This document shows, piece by piece, positions 47,763-56,862 of a DNA stretch of 64,000 bases. The stretch is from Vibrio hepatarius (lineage in GTDB: Bacteria > Pseudomonadota > Gammaproteobacteria > Enterobacterales > Vibrionaceae), in contig NZ_JAHKPM010000060.1 of the NCBI RefSeq assembly GCF_018860525.1, forward strand, positions 1 to 64,000, given 5' to 3'. The notes under the pieces are model-generated. The model ran no database searches. It was given only the letters and a program-made list of their open reading frames with translations, and was not told where the DNA came from. Each line of letters opens with the position of its first letter. The first letter of the stretch is position 1. A program made the translations under genes and the position numbers.

Positions 47763-49037
47763 ATGATGGACAAATCTCTATCGAGCAAAATTTTTGTCGG
47801 CTTGTTTGCAGGCCTATTAATAGGCACTGCAATTCAATATCTGTTTAGCGGAGTCGCTATATTTGATACCTATTTACTTGGCGCAGCGGAAGGTGCAGGG
47901 GGAATGTTTGTATCATTGATAAAACTCCTAGTAGTACCTCTCGTTTATGTGTCTATTGTCTGTGGTATTGTTGATCTGAAAGACATCACTGCATTCGGCC
48001 GTTTAGGCGGTAAAACCTTCGCTCTTTACATAATCAATACCATTATTGCTATTACAGCGGCTTTGACTGTTGGTCTTATTTTCCAACCTGGCGCTGATGC
48101 AAATTTGGCTGGTACAATTTCAGAATCAGTGAAACTGACTACGACTGAAACCCCTGATATTTTTTCCTTGGTGGTCAATATTGTACCGAGTAATCCAGTT
48201 CAGGCGTTTGCAAATGGCGATATGTTGCAAATCATCTTCATGGCTATTTTGACAGGTCTTGCTATCCAAGCTTTGGATTCTCGAGGTGGCCCAGCCATCC
48301 GTACCTTTAAACTAGCAAATGAAATTATGATGAAGCTCGTTGGCTTAGTCATGAGCCTTGCTCCCTACGGTGTATTTGCGCTAATGATTCAATTAGGTGC
48401 AACGCTAGATGCCCATACTTTAGGGTCTGTTGTTAGCTATGTGGCTTTGGTCGTTGCGATGCTAGTGTTCTGGATATTCGTTTTCTATCCAATGGCAGTT
48501 GGCATTACCACAGGGACTTCTCCTAAGACATTCCTGCGTGCAACGCGTGAGCAAATTCTGTTCTCACTATCGACGGCAAGTTCGAATGCAACGATTCCAG
48601 TTACGATGAGAACGCTGACAGAAAAGCTAAAAGTATCAGATTCAGTTGCAGGGTTTGGTGTACCACTTGGCGCAACTATGAATATGTCAGGTGTGTCTAT
48701 CTACATCGCACTTGCCACTATTTTTGTTGCTAACGCTTTTGGCCAGCCAATTAATTCGGCAGATATTTTCACTCTTGGTTTGACTATCTTGCTCCTCTCT
48801 ATTGGTGCAGGTGGTGTACCTGGTGGTGGTGTGGTTATGGTTGGTGTATTACTTCACCAATTGGGCTTACCGCCAGAAGGTCTAGCGATTATTGCAGCTG
48901 TGGACCGTATCAATGATATGTTCTGTACTTCTTCAAACGTGGTTGGTGATACAGCGGTTAACACCATTGTTGCTAAAACAGAAGGTGAAATTGGTAAAGA
49001 AGATCACAAGGTACAGCCAGCTGAAGCGAATGCATAA
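47763..49037 (+). CDS. DAACS-family sodium/proton:dicarboxylate symporter
   Basis: An inner-membrane transporter of the DAACS (GltP/DctA/SstT) family. Family motifs are visible: the serine-rich loop SLSTASSNATIPVTMRTL, LGATMNMSGVSIY and the final DRINDMFCTSSNVVGDT. Length is 424. GGAG precedes two adjacent ATGs. A terminator follows. The substrate (glutamate, aspartate, serine or a dicarboxylate) cannot be told from sequence alone. Confidence 0.92.
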   Translation: MMDKSLSSKIFVGLFAGLLIGTAIQYLFSGVAIFDTYLLGAAEGAGGMFVSLIKLLVVPLVYVSIVCGIVDLKDITAFGRLGGKTFALYIINTIIAITAALTVGLIFQPGADANLAGTISESVKLTTTETPDIFSLVVNIVPSNPVQAFANGDMLQIIFMAILTGLAIQALDSRGGPAIRTFKLANEIMMKLVGLVMSLAPYGVFALMIQLGATLDAHTLGSVVSYVALVVAMLVFWIFVFYPMAVGITTGTSPKTFLRATREQILFSLSTASSNATIPVTMRTLTEKLKVSDSVAGFGVPLGATMNMSGVSIYIALATIFVANAFGQPINSADIFTLGLTILLLSIGAGGVPGGGVVMVGVLLHQLGLPPEGLAIIAAVDRINDMFCTSSNVVGDTAVNTIVAKTEGEIGKEDHKVQPAEANA

Positions 49038-49057
49038 ACCTACATAACAAAATTGTT

Positions 49058-49085
49058 AAGCGAGGCTAATAGTCTCGCTTTTTTT
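49058..49085 (+). terminator. Intrinsic terminator after the symporter
   Basis: AAGCGAG and CTCGCTT pair with a T-run behind. Confidence 0.85.
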
Positions 49086-49116
49086 ATATTAATTTGTCAT
49101 TTTTTTTCACTATCCC

Positions 49117-49220
49117 CTTGAAAAGGCATTTACTGCCCTTATTTATTTGGCATGAATGAAACAAACAAAATTGTTTTAGTTTGTAAGTAAGGGTTGAATC
49201 CCTGTTCTCCATCCCCACAT
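49117..49220 (+). promoter_or_regulatory. Two sigma-32-like promoters before dnaK
   Basis: The first is CTTGAAA at 49117-49123 with GCCCTTAT at 49135-49142. The second is TTGAAT at 49194-49199 with CCCCACAT at 49213-49220, 13 bases away. The second lies about 47 bases from the dnaK start. Tandem heat-shock promoters are known before dnaK in E. coli. Confidence 0.6.
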
Positions 49221-49266
49221 AGGGGATATAGCGAAACGAAAATAGAATTTATTCGGAGATAGCCTG

Positions 49267-51183
49267 ATGGGTAAAATCATTGGTATTGACTTAGGTACTA
49301 CTAACTCTTGTGTTGCTGTTCTTGACGGTGACAAGCCTCGTGTAATCGAAAACGCGGAAGGTGAGCGTACAACAGCATCAGTTATTGCATATACAGATGG
49401 CGAGACGCTAGTAGGCCAACCAGCTAAACGTCAAGCGGTAACCAACCCTGAAAATACGCTATTTGCAATTAAGCGTTTGATCGGTCGTCGTTTTGAAGAC
49501 GAAGAAGTACAGCGTGATATCGAAATCATGCCTTACAAAATTGTTAAAGCAGATAATGGCGATGCTTGGGTTCAAGCTCAAGACCAGAAAATGGCCGCAC
49601 CTCAGGTGTCTGCTGAAGTATTGAAGAAAATGAAGAAAACGGCTGAAGATTTCCTCGGTGAGGAAGTCACTGGCGCAGTCATCACCGTTCCTGCTTACTT
49701 TAACGATGCTCAGCGTCAGGCAACGAAAGATGCTGGTCGTATTGCTGGCCTAGAAGTAAAACGTATCATCAACGAACCTACTGCTGCTGCTCTAGCTTAC
49801 GGCTTAGATAAGAAAGGTGGTGACCGCACTATCGCGGTTTATGACCTTGGTGGTGGTACATTCGATATCTCTATCATCGAGATTGACGAAGTTGAAGGCG
49901 AGAAAACATTCGAAGTACTAGCGACAAATGGTGATACTCACCTAGGTGGTGAAGATTTCGATAACCGCATGATCAACTACTTGGTTGATGAGTTTAAGAA
50001 AGAGCAAGGTATTGATCTTAAAAACGATCCTTTAGCGATGCAGCGTGTTAAAGAAGCAGCAGAAAAAGCGAAAATTGAGCTTTCTTCTACTTCACAGACT
50101 GACGTAAACCTACCTTACGTTACTGCTGATGCTACAGGTCCTAAGCACATGAACGTAAAAGTGACTCGTGCGAAACTAGAATCTCTAGTTGAAGACTTAG
50201 TTCAACGTTCACTTGAACCGCTAAAAGTAGCTCTAGCCGATGCTGACCTTTCTGTTGGCGAAATTACTGACGTTATTCTAGTGGGCGGTCAGACTCGTAT
50301 GCCTATGGTTCAGGCAAAAGTGGCTGAATTCTTCGGTAAAGACGCTCGTAAAGACGTTAACCCTGATGAAGCAGTCGCAATGGGTGCTGCCGTTCAAGGT
50401 GGTGTACTTGCTGGTGATGTAACAGACGTTCTTCTACTTGACGTTACTCCTTTGTCTCTTGGTATTGAGACTATGGGTGGTGTGATGACTAAACTGGTTG
50501 AGAAGAATACCACTATCCCAACTAAGGCAAACCAAGTTTTCTCAACGGCAGAAGATAATCAGAACGCAGTGACTATTCATGTTCTGCAAGGTGAGCGTAA
50601 GCAGGCGATGTACAACAAATCTCTAGGTCAATTTAACCTAGAAGGTATTCAGCCAGCACCTCGTGGTATGCCTCAAGTGGAAGTGACTTTTGACCTTGAT
50701 GCGGACGGTATCTTACACGTATCTGCGAAAGATAAGCAGACGGGTAAAGAGCAGAAGATCACTATCCAAGCTTCTGGTGGCCTAAGCGATGATGAAATCG
50801 AGAAAATGGTTCAAGAAGCGGAAGCAAACAAAGAAGCGGACAAAAAGTTCGAAGAGTTAGCAGCAGCACGTAACCAAGCAGATCAAATGATTCATGGCAC
50901 GCGTAAGCAAGTTGAAGAAGCGGGTGAAGCATTACCAGCTGAAGACAAAGAAAAGATTGAAGCTGCAATCTCTGAGCTTGAAGAAGTCAAAGGCGGCGAT
51001 GATAAAGACGCAATTGATACTAAAGTTCAAGCGCTAATGACTGCTTCTCAAAAGCTAATGGAAATTGCTCAACAGCAAGCTCAAGCACAACAAGCAGGCG
51101 CGGAAGCTGGTGAAGAACAGCCTAAGCAAGAAGATGATGTGGTTGATGCTGAGTTTGAAGAAGTTAAAGACGAGAAAAAATAA
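49267..51183 (+). CDS. dnaK: Molecular chaperone DnaK (Hsp70)
   Basis: DnaK is the main Hsp70 chaperone. The nucleotide-binding domain has [29 protein letters not shown] and [10 protein letters not shown]; the substrate-binding domain and lid follow, ending in an acidic EEVKDEKK tail. Length is 638. dnaJ follows after 190 bases that contain a terminator-like hairpin. Confidence 0.99.
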   Translation: MGKIIGIDLGTTNSCVAVLDGDKPRVIENAEGERTTASVIAYTDGETLVGQPAKRQAVTNPENTLFAIKRLIGRRFEDEEVQRDIEIMPYKIVKADNGDAWVQAQDQKMAAPQVSAEVLKKMKKTAEDFLGEEVTGAVITVPAYFNDAQRQATKDAGRIAGLEVKRIINEPTAAALAYGLDKKGGDRTIAVYDLGGGTFDISIIEIDEVEGEKTFEVLATNGDTHLGGEDFDNRMINYLVDEFKKEQGIDLKNDPLAMQRVKEAAEKAKIELSSTSQTDVNLPYVTADATGPKHMNVKVTRAKLESLVEDLVQRSLEPLKVALADADLSVGEITDVILVGGQTRMPMVQAKVAEFFGKDARKDVNPDEAVAMGAAVQGGVLAGDVTDVLLLDVTPLSLGIETMGGVMTKLVEKNTTIPTKANQVFSTAEDNQNAVTIHVLQGERKQAMYNKSLGQFNLEGIQPAPRGMPQVEVTFDLDADGILHVSAKDKQTGKEQKITIQASGGLSDDEIEKMVQEAEANKEADKKFEELAAARNQADQMIHGTRKQVEEAGEALPAEDKEKIEAAISELEEVKGGDDKDAIDTKVQALMTASQKLMEIAQQQAQAQQAGAEAGEEQPKQEDDVVDAEFEEVKDEKK

Positions 51184-51216
51184 GCTTTAACTCGGACTTA
51201 GCTTAATGCAAAATTG

Positions 51217-51250
51217 CGGGCGTTTGAGGTAACTCATTCGCCCGTCTGTT
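51217..51250 (+). terminator. Hairpin between dnaK and dnaJ
   Basis: CGGGCG pairs with CGCCCG, with a longer imperfect stem inside, and a T-rich stretch follows. It may attenuate read-through so that DnaJ is made in lower amount than DnaK. Confidence 0.55.
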
Positions 51251-51373
51251 TGTAGTAAGCTTGTCAGTCTAGATAATGGTTCTTGAAGCGGTAGTCTCGA
51301 GTTTTTATCTAGAAATGATATAAACACCAAGCGACAAGTGGTCGTTTGCAGTAATAAATTGGTGACGAAGAAC

Positions 51374-52513
51374 ATGTCAAAACGTGATTTTTACGAAGTA
51401 TTAGGCGTCAGTCGTGATGTATCAGAGCGTGATATTAAAAAGGCTTATAAACGCCTTGCTATGAAATTTCACCCCGATCGAAATCAGGATGATGACGCTG
51501 CTGCTGAAAAGTTTAAAGAAGTAAAAGAAGCGTACGAAATCCTCCTCGACCCTCAGAAAAAAGCAGCTTATGACCAATATGGCCATGCGGCATTTGAGCA
51601 AGGTGGCATGGGAGGTGGCGGCGGTGGCGCTGGCGCAGATTTTGGTGATATCTTTGGTGATGTGTTTGGCGACATTTTTGGCGGAGGTCGCCGAGGCGGT
51701 GGTCAGCAACGTACTCAGCGCGGTGCGGACTTGCGTTATAACATGGAACTATCTCTAGAAGATGCCGTTCGTGGTGTTTCTAAAGAGGTAGATGTTCCAA
51801 CATTGGTTAACTGTGACATTTGTGATGGCAGTGGAGCGAAAAAAGGCTCAGCTCCTGAAACTTGTGGTACTTGTCATGGCCATGGTCAGGTTCAGATGCG
51901 CCAAGGCTTTTTTGCCGTACAGCAAACTTGTCCTACTTGTCATGGTAAAGGCAAGATCATTAAAGACCCATGTAATTCTTGCCATGGTCAAGGCCGTAAA
52001 CGCAAGACTAAAACACTCAATGTTAAGATCCCTGCAGGTGTTGATACGGGTGACCGTATCCGTTTATCTGGTGAAGGTGAAGCGGGAGAAATGGGTGCGC
52101 CAGCGGGTGACTTATATGTTCAGGTTCATGTAAAAGAGCACCATATCTTTGAACGTGATGGCAATAACTTGTATTGTGAAGTACCAGTGAGTTTTGCAAT
52201 GGCTGCTTTAGGCGGTGAAGTTGAAGTGCCGACATTGGATGGCCGTGTAAACCTTAAAGTTCCGACTGAAACTCAAACGGGTCGTATGTTCCGTATGCGT
52301 GGTAAAGGTGTTAAAGGTGTTCGTGGCGGTGGGGTTGGTGACTTAATCGTTAAATTAGTGGTTGAAACGCCAGTTAAGCTAAGTAGCCGCCAAAAAGAAT
52401 TGCTCAAAGAATTTGAAGAATCGTGTGGTGGCGAAGCAGCAACTCGTCATAAGCCTAAAGCAGAAGGCTTTTTCAATGGCGTCAAAAAGTTTTTTGATGA
52501 CCTAACCAGCTAA
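51374..52513 (+). CDS. dnaJ: Co-chaperone DnaJ
   Basis: DnaJ delivers substrates to DnaK and stimulates its ATPase. The J domain has the HPD loop (FHPDRN), then a Gly/Phe-rich stretch, four CxxCxGxG zinc repeats ([32 protein letters not shown]) and the C-terminal peptide-binding domain. The start at 51374 ([12 protein letters not shown]) gives 379 residues. A terminator follows the gene. Confidence 0.99.
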   Translation: MSKRDFYEVLGVSRDVSERDIKKAYKRLAMKFHPDRNQDDDAAAEKFKEVKEAYEILLDPQKKAAYDQYGHAAFEQGGMGGGGGGAGADFGDIFGDVFGDIFGGGRRGGGQQRTQRGADLRYNMELSLEDAVRGVSKEVDVPTLVNCDICDGSGAKKGSAPETCGTCHGHGQVQMRQGFFAVQQTCPTCHGKGKIIKDPCNSCHGQGRKRKTKTLNVKIPAGVDTGDRIRLSGEGEAGEMGAPAGDLYVQVHVKEHHIFERDGNNLYCEVPVSFAMAALGGEVEVPTLDGRVNLKVPTETQTGRMFRMRGKGVKGVRGGGVGDLIVKLVVETPVKLSSRQKELLKEFEESCGGEAATRHKPKAEGFFNGVKKFFDDLTS

Positions 52514-52529
52514 CGTATACATTATTAAC

Positions 52530-52557
52530 AAAGCCTGCAATCTATGCAGGCTTTTTT
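52530..52557 (+). terminator. Intrinsic terminator after dnaJ
   Basis: AAAGCCTGCA pairs with TGCAGGCTTT around a 5-nt loop, and T residues follow. Its T-run overlaps the end of the converging pilin gene. Confidence 0.85.
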
Positions 52558-52993
52558 ATTGCCAGCAATCTTTTGGAAACTCTCTGTTGCGAGCATCAAG
52601 GCTAAGGTAATTGGTGTTGCTAATGATTAAGCAGTTGTCTAGGGTCTGCTGGCTTTTCTCTTGGGCAATAGCTTTGATTAAGTATAGCGAATCTGCATCA
52701 CTGTTTATTTCAAATAGAAAACGTTCAGGCTCGGAATTGCAGAGTTTGCATCTTCCCCCAGACACTAAATCTTGCCATACATACCCTCCCTGATAGCGAG
52801 CTTCAAGTTCCAGTTGCAGTTTAGTTAGATCACCAATAGCCACTGTTCTATGCGCTTTTCTGATCTGTTGCTGGTAATTTGGGTAAGCCACTAGAGCTAA
52901 TATACAGATTAAGACCATAACCACTAATAGTTCGATTAAAGTCATTGCATTTAAACTTTTCTTACTTTGATTGCAGTGATTTACAAGCATCAT
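52556..52993 (-). CDS. Type IV pilin-like protein (PilE-type)
   Basis: The 145-residue protein has a pilin leader and a hydrophobic N-terminal helix (MTLIELLVVMVLICILALVAYPNY). The prepilin peptidase site is usually Gly just before the mature Met or Phe, but here it is Ala (LNA-MTLIE, codon GCA). The conserved Glu5 is present. The C-terminus has cysteines (CKLC, CLI, CW) that could form the D-loop. It is divergent from the minor-pilin genes at 53097. Confidence 0.75.
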   Translation of the reverse strand: MMLVNHCNQSKKSLNAMTLIELLVVMVLICILALVAYPNYQQQIRKAHRTVAIGDLTKLQLELEARYQGGYVWQDLVSGGRCKLCNSEPERFLFEINSDADSLYLIKAIAQEKSQQTLDNCLIISNTNYLSLDARNREFPKDCWQ

Positions 52994-53096
52994 CTCGAAT
53001 CCTTTCTCATGCTGAGCATGCAGTATTGTTGAGTAGTGTTAGCATCAAACCAAGTATGAATTTGGGCATATGGATTGTTGCAGGAGATGTTGAGAA

Positions 53097-53588
53097 GTGA
53101 CTCGTGGATTTACATTACTTGAACTGGCGGTAGTAATTGGCCTAATAAGCCTGAGTTTACTATGGGCTGTACCTAGCTTTCGCTCAGTGTCGGATAGCAC
53201 TAAGATGTCTCAATTGGCAAATGAATTACGTGGGTTTGTGTTACTGGGTAAATCACAGGCCATATTGCGTAGGCAGCCTTTATGGATTCACTTTAGCCTC
53301 ACTGATTCCAGTTGGGAACTGAGTCTTACGGATAATCAGGATCCTGTGCAAGGTTCTGTGTTGGTGAATCTATCTGGTGAGTCTTTTAAAGATCTGACAA
53401 TTAGATCTAATTACAGCGCAAACCGAATCAGTTTTGACGCGACTCATGGGCGCCCTAAGAGTGGAAGATTGATATTTCACCCTAGAGGCAATCCCCATCT
53501 TTTACTTGAACTTAGAACTCACTTTCGTTCTGCGATTGTTCGTGTATGTGCACCTACAATGGCTCGTTTGGGTTTTGAAGTGTGTTGA
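53097..53588 (+). CDS. Minor pilin FimT/GspH-like
   Basis: A 163-residue pseudopilin. The prepilin site is at RG-FTLLELAVV, with Glu5 present, followed by the GspH-like body. The start codon is GTG. The next gene overlaps its end by 7 bases. It is probably a minor pilin that primes type IV pilus assembly. Confidence 0.82.
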   Translation: MTRGFTLLELAVVIGLISLSLLWAVPSFRSVSDSTKMSQLANELRGFVLLGKSQAILRRQPLWIHFSLTDSSWELSLTDNQDPVQGSVLVNLSGESFKDLTIRSNYSANRISFDATHGRPKSGRLIFHPRGNPHLLLELRTHFRSAIVRVCAPTMARLGFEVC

Positions 53589-54223
53589 AGCCAAAACATT
53601 ATCACAACGGGATGAGCCTAGTCGAATGTTTGGTTTCGGTGGCCATGAGTATGATGGTCATTACGAGTGTAATTAGTTTACTGCTGCATAATGCCCGAGT
53701 CGCTAATACAAGCATGCAACGAAGGTTACTGTCACACAACACTCATAGCGTTGCGCAGATGATAAAACACGATTTATATCGAGCTGGCTATGGCGGCGTT
53801 CATGGTCGAAGTATCAAGGTATCAGGTTCTGAATATGTGTTTTTTATTTACCAAGATGTGAATACTATCTTGATTGCTTACGCGTACCTTTCTGGGGAAT
53901 TAGGCACAGAGAGCGCATATACCAATGTGGTTTACCAGCAAGATAGTCAATATAAAGATATGTTGAGAGTATGCGAAACTAAATTACCAAGAGTTATGTC
54001 AACTTTTGAAGCTGCAAATTTTAGTACTCATTTTGGCAATACGTGCAATACCTTGTTTGATAGTAAACAGATAATTGTTAAAGCATTTGAAATAGATAGG
54101 ATTGTATTGCCTCTCGATTCCCCATCAATTGCGATACTTAATGTCAATATCATCACGGCTTTGACGGTTTGGCCAGAAAAGACCATGTCAGTCTCTTTTA
54201 CCATCAATCCAAGGAACCCTTAA
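53582..54223 (+). CDS. Minor pilin PilW-like
   Basis: The 213-residue protein has a prepilin signature NG-MSLVECLVSVAMS with Glu5. It starts with GTG (or the adjacent TTG) inside the end of the FimT gene. PilW-like minor pilins sit in this position in type IV pilus clusters. Confidence 0.72.
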   Translation: MLKPKHYHNGMSLVECLVSVAMSMMVITSVISLLLHNARVANTSMQRRLLSHNTHSVAQMIKHDLYRAGYGGVHGRSIKVSGSEYVFFIYQDVNTILIAYAYLSGELGTESAYTNVVYQQDSQYKDMLRVCETKLPRVMSTFEAANFSTHFGNTCNTLFDSKQIIVKAFEIDRIVLPLDSPSIAILNVNIITALTVWPEKTMSVSFTINPRNP

Positions 54224-54224
54224 A

Positions 54225-55535
54225 GTGAAGCCGCAATGTGGGGCTACGACCATTATCATAACGAGTGTACTGGTAAGTATTATCTTAACTTTGGTAATGG
54301 CAAGCGCCAAAGGTGTATGGTATCAGCTCAAACACAGCAATAATCAGGTTGATGGCCGTCGATCGTATTGGCAAGCAGAAGGTGGGCTTGAATGTGCATT
54401 CACTAAGATGTTAGGTAGTGGGGAACTGACTCAAAATTTCAGTGATTGTATCGCAATGCTGGGCTTAGATGAGCTGAAAATTGAACAAGGAACGCCCAAT
54501 ATCATTCGCTCTAGCAGTGGTTATGTCACTTTGAGTAAAGCTTTCTATTTACCTGAGCTGAAAATAACCAGCCCTATAACAACAAGATCGAATTTGCTGG
54601 TCAATGGCAATCTGAGTATCGACCCCAATATTGGCCCGAGAATAAATAACACCGATTGGCAGTGCTACTCATTGCGTTATATTGGAGAGCTTTATGCGCA
54701 AAGTTTCTCAAGTAAGTATTCTTACCAAGCTGATCTTGAAACTCGTTATTTTCCTAGCGTAAATAGTTTTCCAACAGTAGATAGTATTCCACGCCGACAA
54801 TGCGCCGACTCTTATTTTACCAGCCTAGCGTGGCGGTTAGAAGATACCCTAAATGACTTTAGCTTTGAGCCGGACATTGACCCTTTTAAAGAGGTGTTTA
54901 ATCTTGAACGCCACGAATGGTTTAGTGTGATGTCAGATACGTCTCGGCTAGCGCATGTGCCCATTTGGCTAACCGAGTCGATGCCCACTGATGCTACCCA
55001 GTTGCCAAAGGCTGTGTTTATTAATAATTGTGGTCAGGAGGTTGTGAGCTTAGTGAAAGCGGCTCATCAGCTGATTTGGGTGTATGGTGGATGTGAGCTT
55101 AGTGACGAGGATATCTACGCGATTAATCTTGCTATTGAGACTCACTTAGAATCCGGCTTAGTGCTAGTTTTTCACAACGGTATTGTTTCCATTTCAGCTC
55201 AGCAGCCACTTAAAGGGTTGGTCTATCATTTGGTGACATCCGATTTACCGCTAGGTGACAACGACTGGTCAAAGACAGCAAATGATAAGCCACCGTCAGC
55301 TTTGGGCCAAACGATAGAGGAACTGTCATTTGTCACTCGGTTACGCAAACAGCAAGTGAGTTATTTTCAAAATGGCCGCTTTTATCCACTTGGAGGCTTA
55401 GTGCTCGATGCACCTGAGCGCTACGCTTTAATTAATGGGTCACTAAGCACAGAGTACAGCAAGTATGTGACCGAATCTGTTGCACGTGATTATCACTCTT
55501 TAACATGGGTTTTAGGCAGCTGGTATGACTTCTAA
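54225..55535 (+). CDS. PilX-like pilus assembly protein
   Basis: The 436-residue protein has an N-terminal hydrophobic helix (GATTIIITSVLVSIILTLVMASAKG) but no Glu at mature position 5 and a long body unlike a normal minor pilin. It starts with GTG one base after the PilW-like stop. Position and N-terminus suggest a PilX-type role; I recognise no other domain. Confidence 0.5.
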   Translation: MKPQCGATTIIITSVLVSIILTLVMASAKGVWYQLKHSNNQVDGRRSYWQAEGGLECAFTKMLGSGELTQNFSDCIAMLGLDELKIEQGTPNIIRSSSGYVTLSKAFYLPELKITSPITTRSNLLVNGNLSIDPNIGPRINNTDWQCYSLRYIGELYAQSFSSKYSYQADLETRYFPSVNSFPTVDSIPRRQCADSYFTSLAWRLEDTLNDFSFEPDIDPFKEVFNLERHEWFSVMSDTSRLAHVPIWLTESMPTDATQLPKAVFINNCGQEVVSLVKAAHQLIWVYGGCELSDEDIYAINLAIETHLESGLVLVFHNGIVSISAQQPLKGLVYHLVTSDLPLGDNDWSKTANDKPPSALGQTIEELSFVTRLRKQQVSYFQNGRFYPLGGLVLDAPERYALINGSLSTEYSKYVTESVARDYHSLTWVLGSWYDF

Positions 55536-55920
55536 TCAAGCAGGTACGAGTTTGATAGAAGTATTGATCGCGCTTGCGATAGTGGCGGTGAGTGCGATGG
55601 GACTCGTGAAACTCCATATTGATATTGAAGCTAAATCTGGAATGGCGGAAAAAAGATTGGCTGCTCTTAGTCTGGCTGAGTCGAGCTTGGAAGCCTTCTC
55701 AGCCCATGGATACTGGCCAGAGGGTTGCCAATCTACAGCTGGGTGCGCTTCTATTGACGGCGAGCATTTACAGCGACATTGTACAGTAGAGTCTGTGTTA
55801 CTTGGTGGTACACAAGCTAAAAAAGTCAAGATTGACGTTTGCTGGAAAGGGCGGCACGGTCGTGTTTATGCGATCAGCTTTAATACGTTGTTTGTCATGC
55901 AGGGTATGGTCGGCTCTTAA
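55525..55920 (+). CDS. Minor pilin PilV-like
   Basis: The 131-residue protein has a prepilin signature AG-TSLIEVLIALAIVAVSAMG with Glu5. The +1 residue is Thr instead of the usual Phe or Met. Its ATG overlaps the preceding gene by 11 bases. It is the last gene of the minor-pilin run. Confidence 0.75.
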   Translation: MTSNQAGTSLIEVLIALAIVAVSAMGLVKLHIDIEAKSGMAEKRLAALSLAESSLEAFSAHGYWPEGCQSTAGCASIDGEHLQRHCTVESVLLGGTQAKKVKIDVCWKGRHGRVYAISFNTLFVMQGMVGS

Positions 55921-56024
55921 ATTGGGCTAAAATTATTATGCTAAAGCATCAATATGGGCGCTTTTACTTATCTTGAGTTAATTGTAAAATTATCCAATAC
56001 CCAGATATATAGCTAGGAGCTCCT

Positions 56025-56546
56025 TTGCCACAACCTCAATTTAGCGAACAAGATCACTTATTTATGCAAAGAGCCATAGAGCTAGCAGCACAGGCTGAAC
56101 TAGAGGGAGAAGTGCCTGTCGGCGCGGTACTTGTAAGAGAAGGGAAGATAATTGCTGAGGGGTGGAATCAGTCTATTGCTCTGCATGATGCGACCGCCCA
56201 TGCGGAAATGCAGGTGTTGCGCAAGGCAGGGCAAAAATTAAAAAACTATCGACTGCTTGATACCACCTTATATGTCACACTCGAGCCTTGCCCAATGTGC
56301 GCCGGTGCACTGCTACATAGCAGAGTGCAGCGCATAATATTTGGAGCACAGGATTTAAAGTCGGGCGCTGCGGGAACCGTTTTAAACTTGTTCGAGCACC
56401 AAGCTGCTTACCACCATGCAAATATAGAGCAAGGGTTATTAGAAGAAGAGTGTAGGATACAGCTGCAAGCTTTTTTTAAACGTCGCCGTAAAGAAAAAAA
56501 AGCCCTTAAGCAGCACATCAAAGATCAACAGCCTCCAGAACATTAG
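56025..56546 (+). CDS. tadA: tRNA adenosine(34) deaminase TadA
   Basis: TadA makes inosine at the wobble position of tRNA-Arg(ACG). The zinc motifs are visible: HAEM (catalytic Glu) and PCPMC. The start is TTG, with AGGAG at 56015-56019 five bases away. Length is 173. It is followed by a small basic gene on the other strand. Confidence 0.95.
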   Translation: MPQPQFSEQDHLFMQRAIELAAQAELEGEVPVGAVLVREGKIIAEGWNQSIALHDATAHAEMQVLRKAGQKLKNYRLLDTTLYVTLEPCPMCAGALLHSRVQRIIFGAQDLKSGAAGTVLNLFEHQAAYHHANIEQGLLEEECRIQLQAFFKRRRKEKKALKQHIKDQQPPEH

Positions 56547-56622
56547 AGTCTGCATGCCTTTCGCTATTCATTGAGCATAGAAAGATGTCAGACTCTATCC
56601 AATACATGTTTATCCGTAGTAA

Positions 56623-56757
56623 TTAAGTACAAATGAGCTGCATAAAGGCTCGGTGGCGTGCAATCACTTTTTTCTTGTTATTACTGAGCATTCTTTTGCG
56701 ACGGTTGGCCGCAATGGTTTTACTAAAGCGCCTTGACTGAATTTTGTTTCTACGCAT
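56623..56757 (-). CDS. Small arginine/lysine-rich protein
   Basis: A 44-residue, strongly basic protein beginning MRRNKIQSRRF and containing ANRRKRMLSNNKKK. The ATG follows a near-perfect AGGAGG ribosome site. It is not L34 by its sequence. The composition suggests nucleic-acid or ribosome binding, but I recognise no family. It was too short for the long-ORF scan. Confidence 0.6.
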   Translation of the reverse strand: MRRNKIQSRRFSKTIAANRRKRMLSNNKKKVIARHRAFMQLICT

Positions 56758-56819
56758 ATGAACACCCTCCTAAGTAGGCGTATATTTTTGATACCAGTTA
56801 CTATGTTTGGGCGCAGGGC

Positions 56820-56853
56820 AATAATTCAAGTGCTTAAATGCACTTGAATTATT
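56820..56853. terminator. Long perfect hairpin after mltF
   Basis: Arms at 56820-56833 and 56840-56853 pair over 14 bp with a 6-nt loop. There is no clear T-run. It lies just past the mltF stop codon. Confidence 0.6.
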
Positions 56854-56862
56854 AAACTTTAA

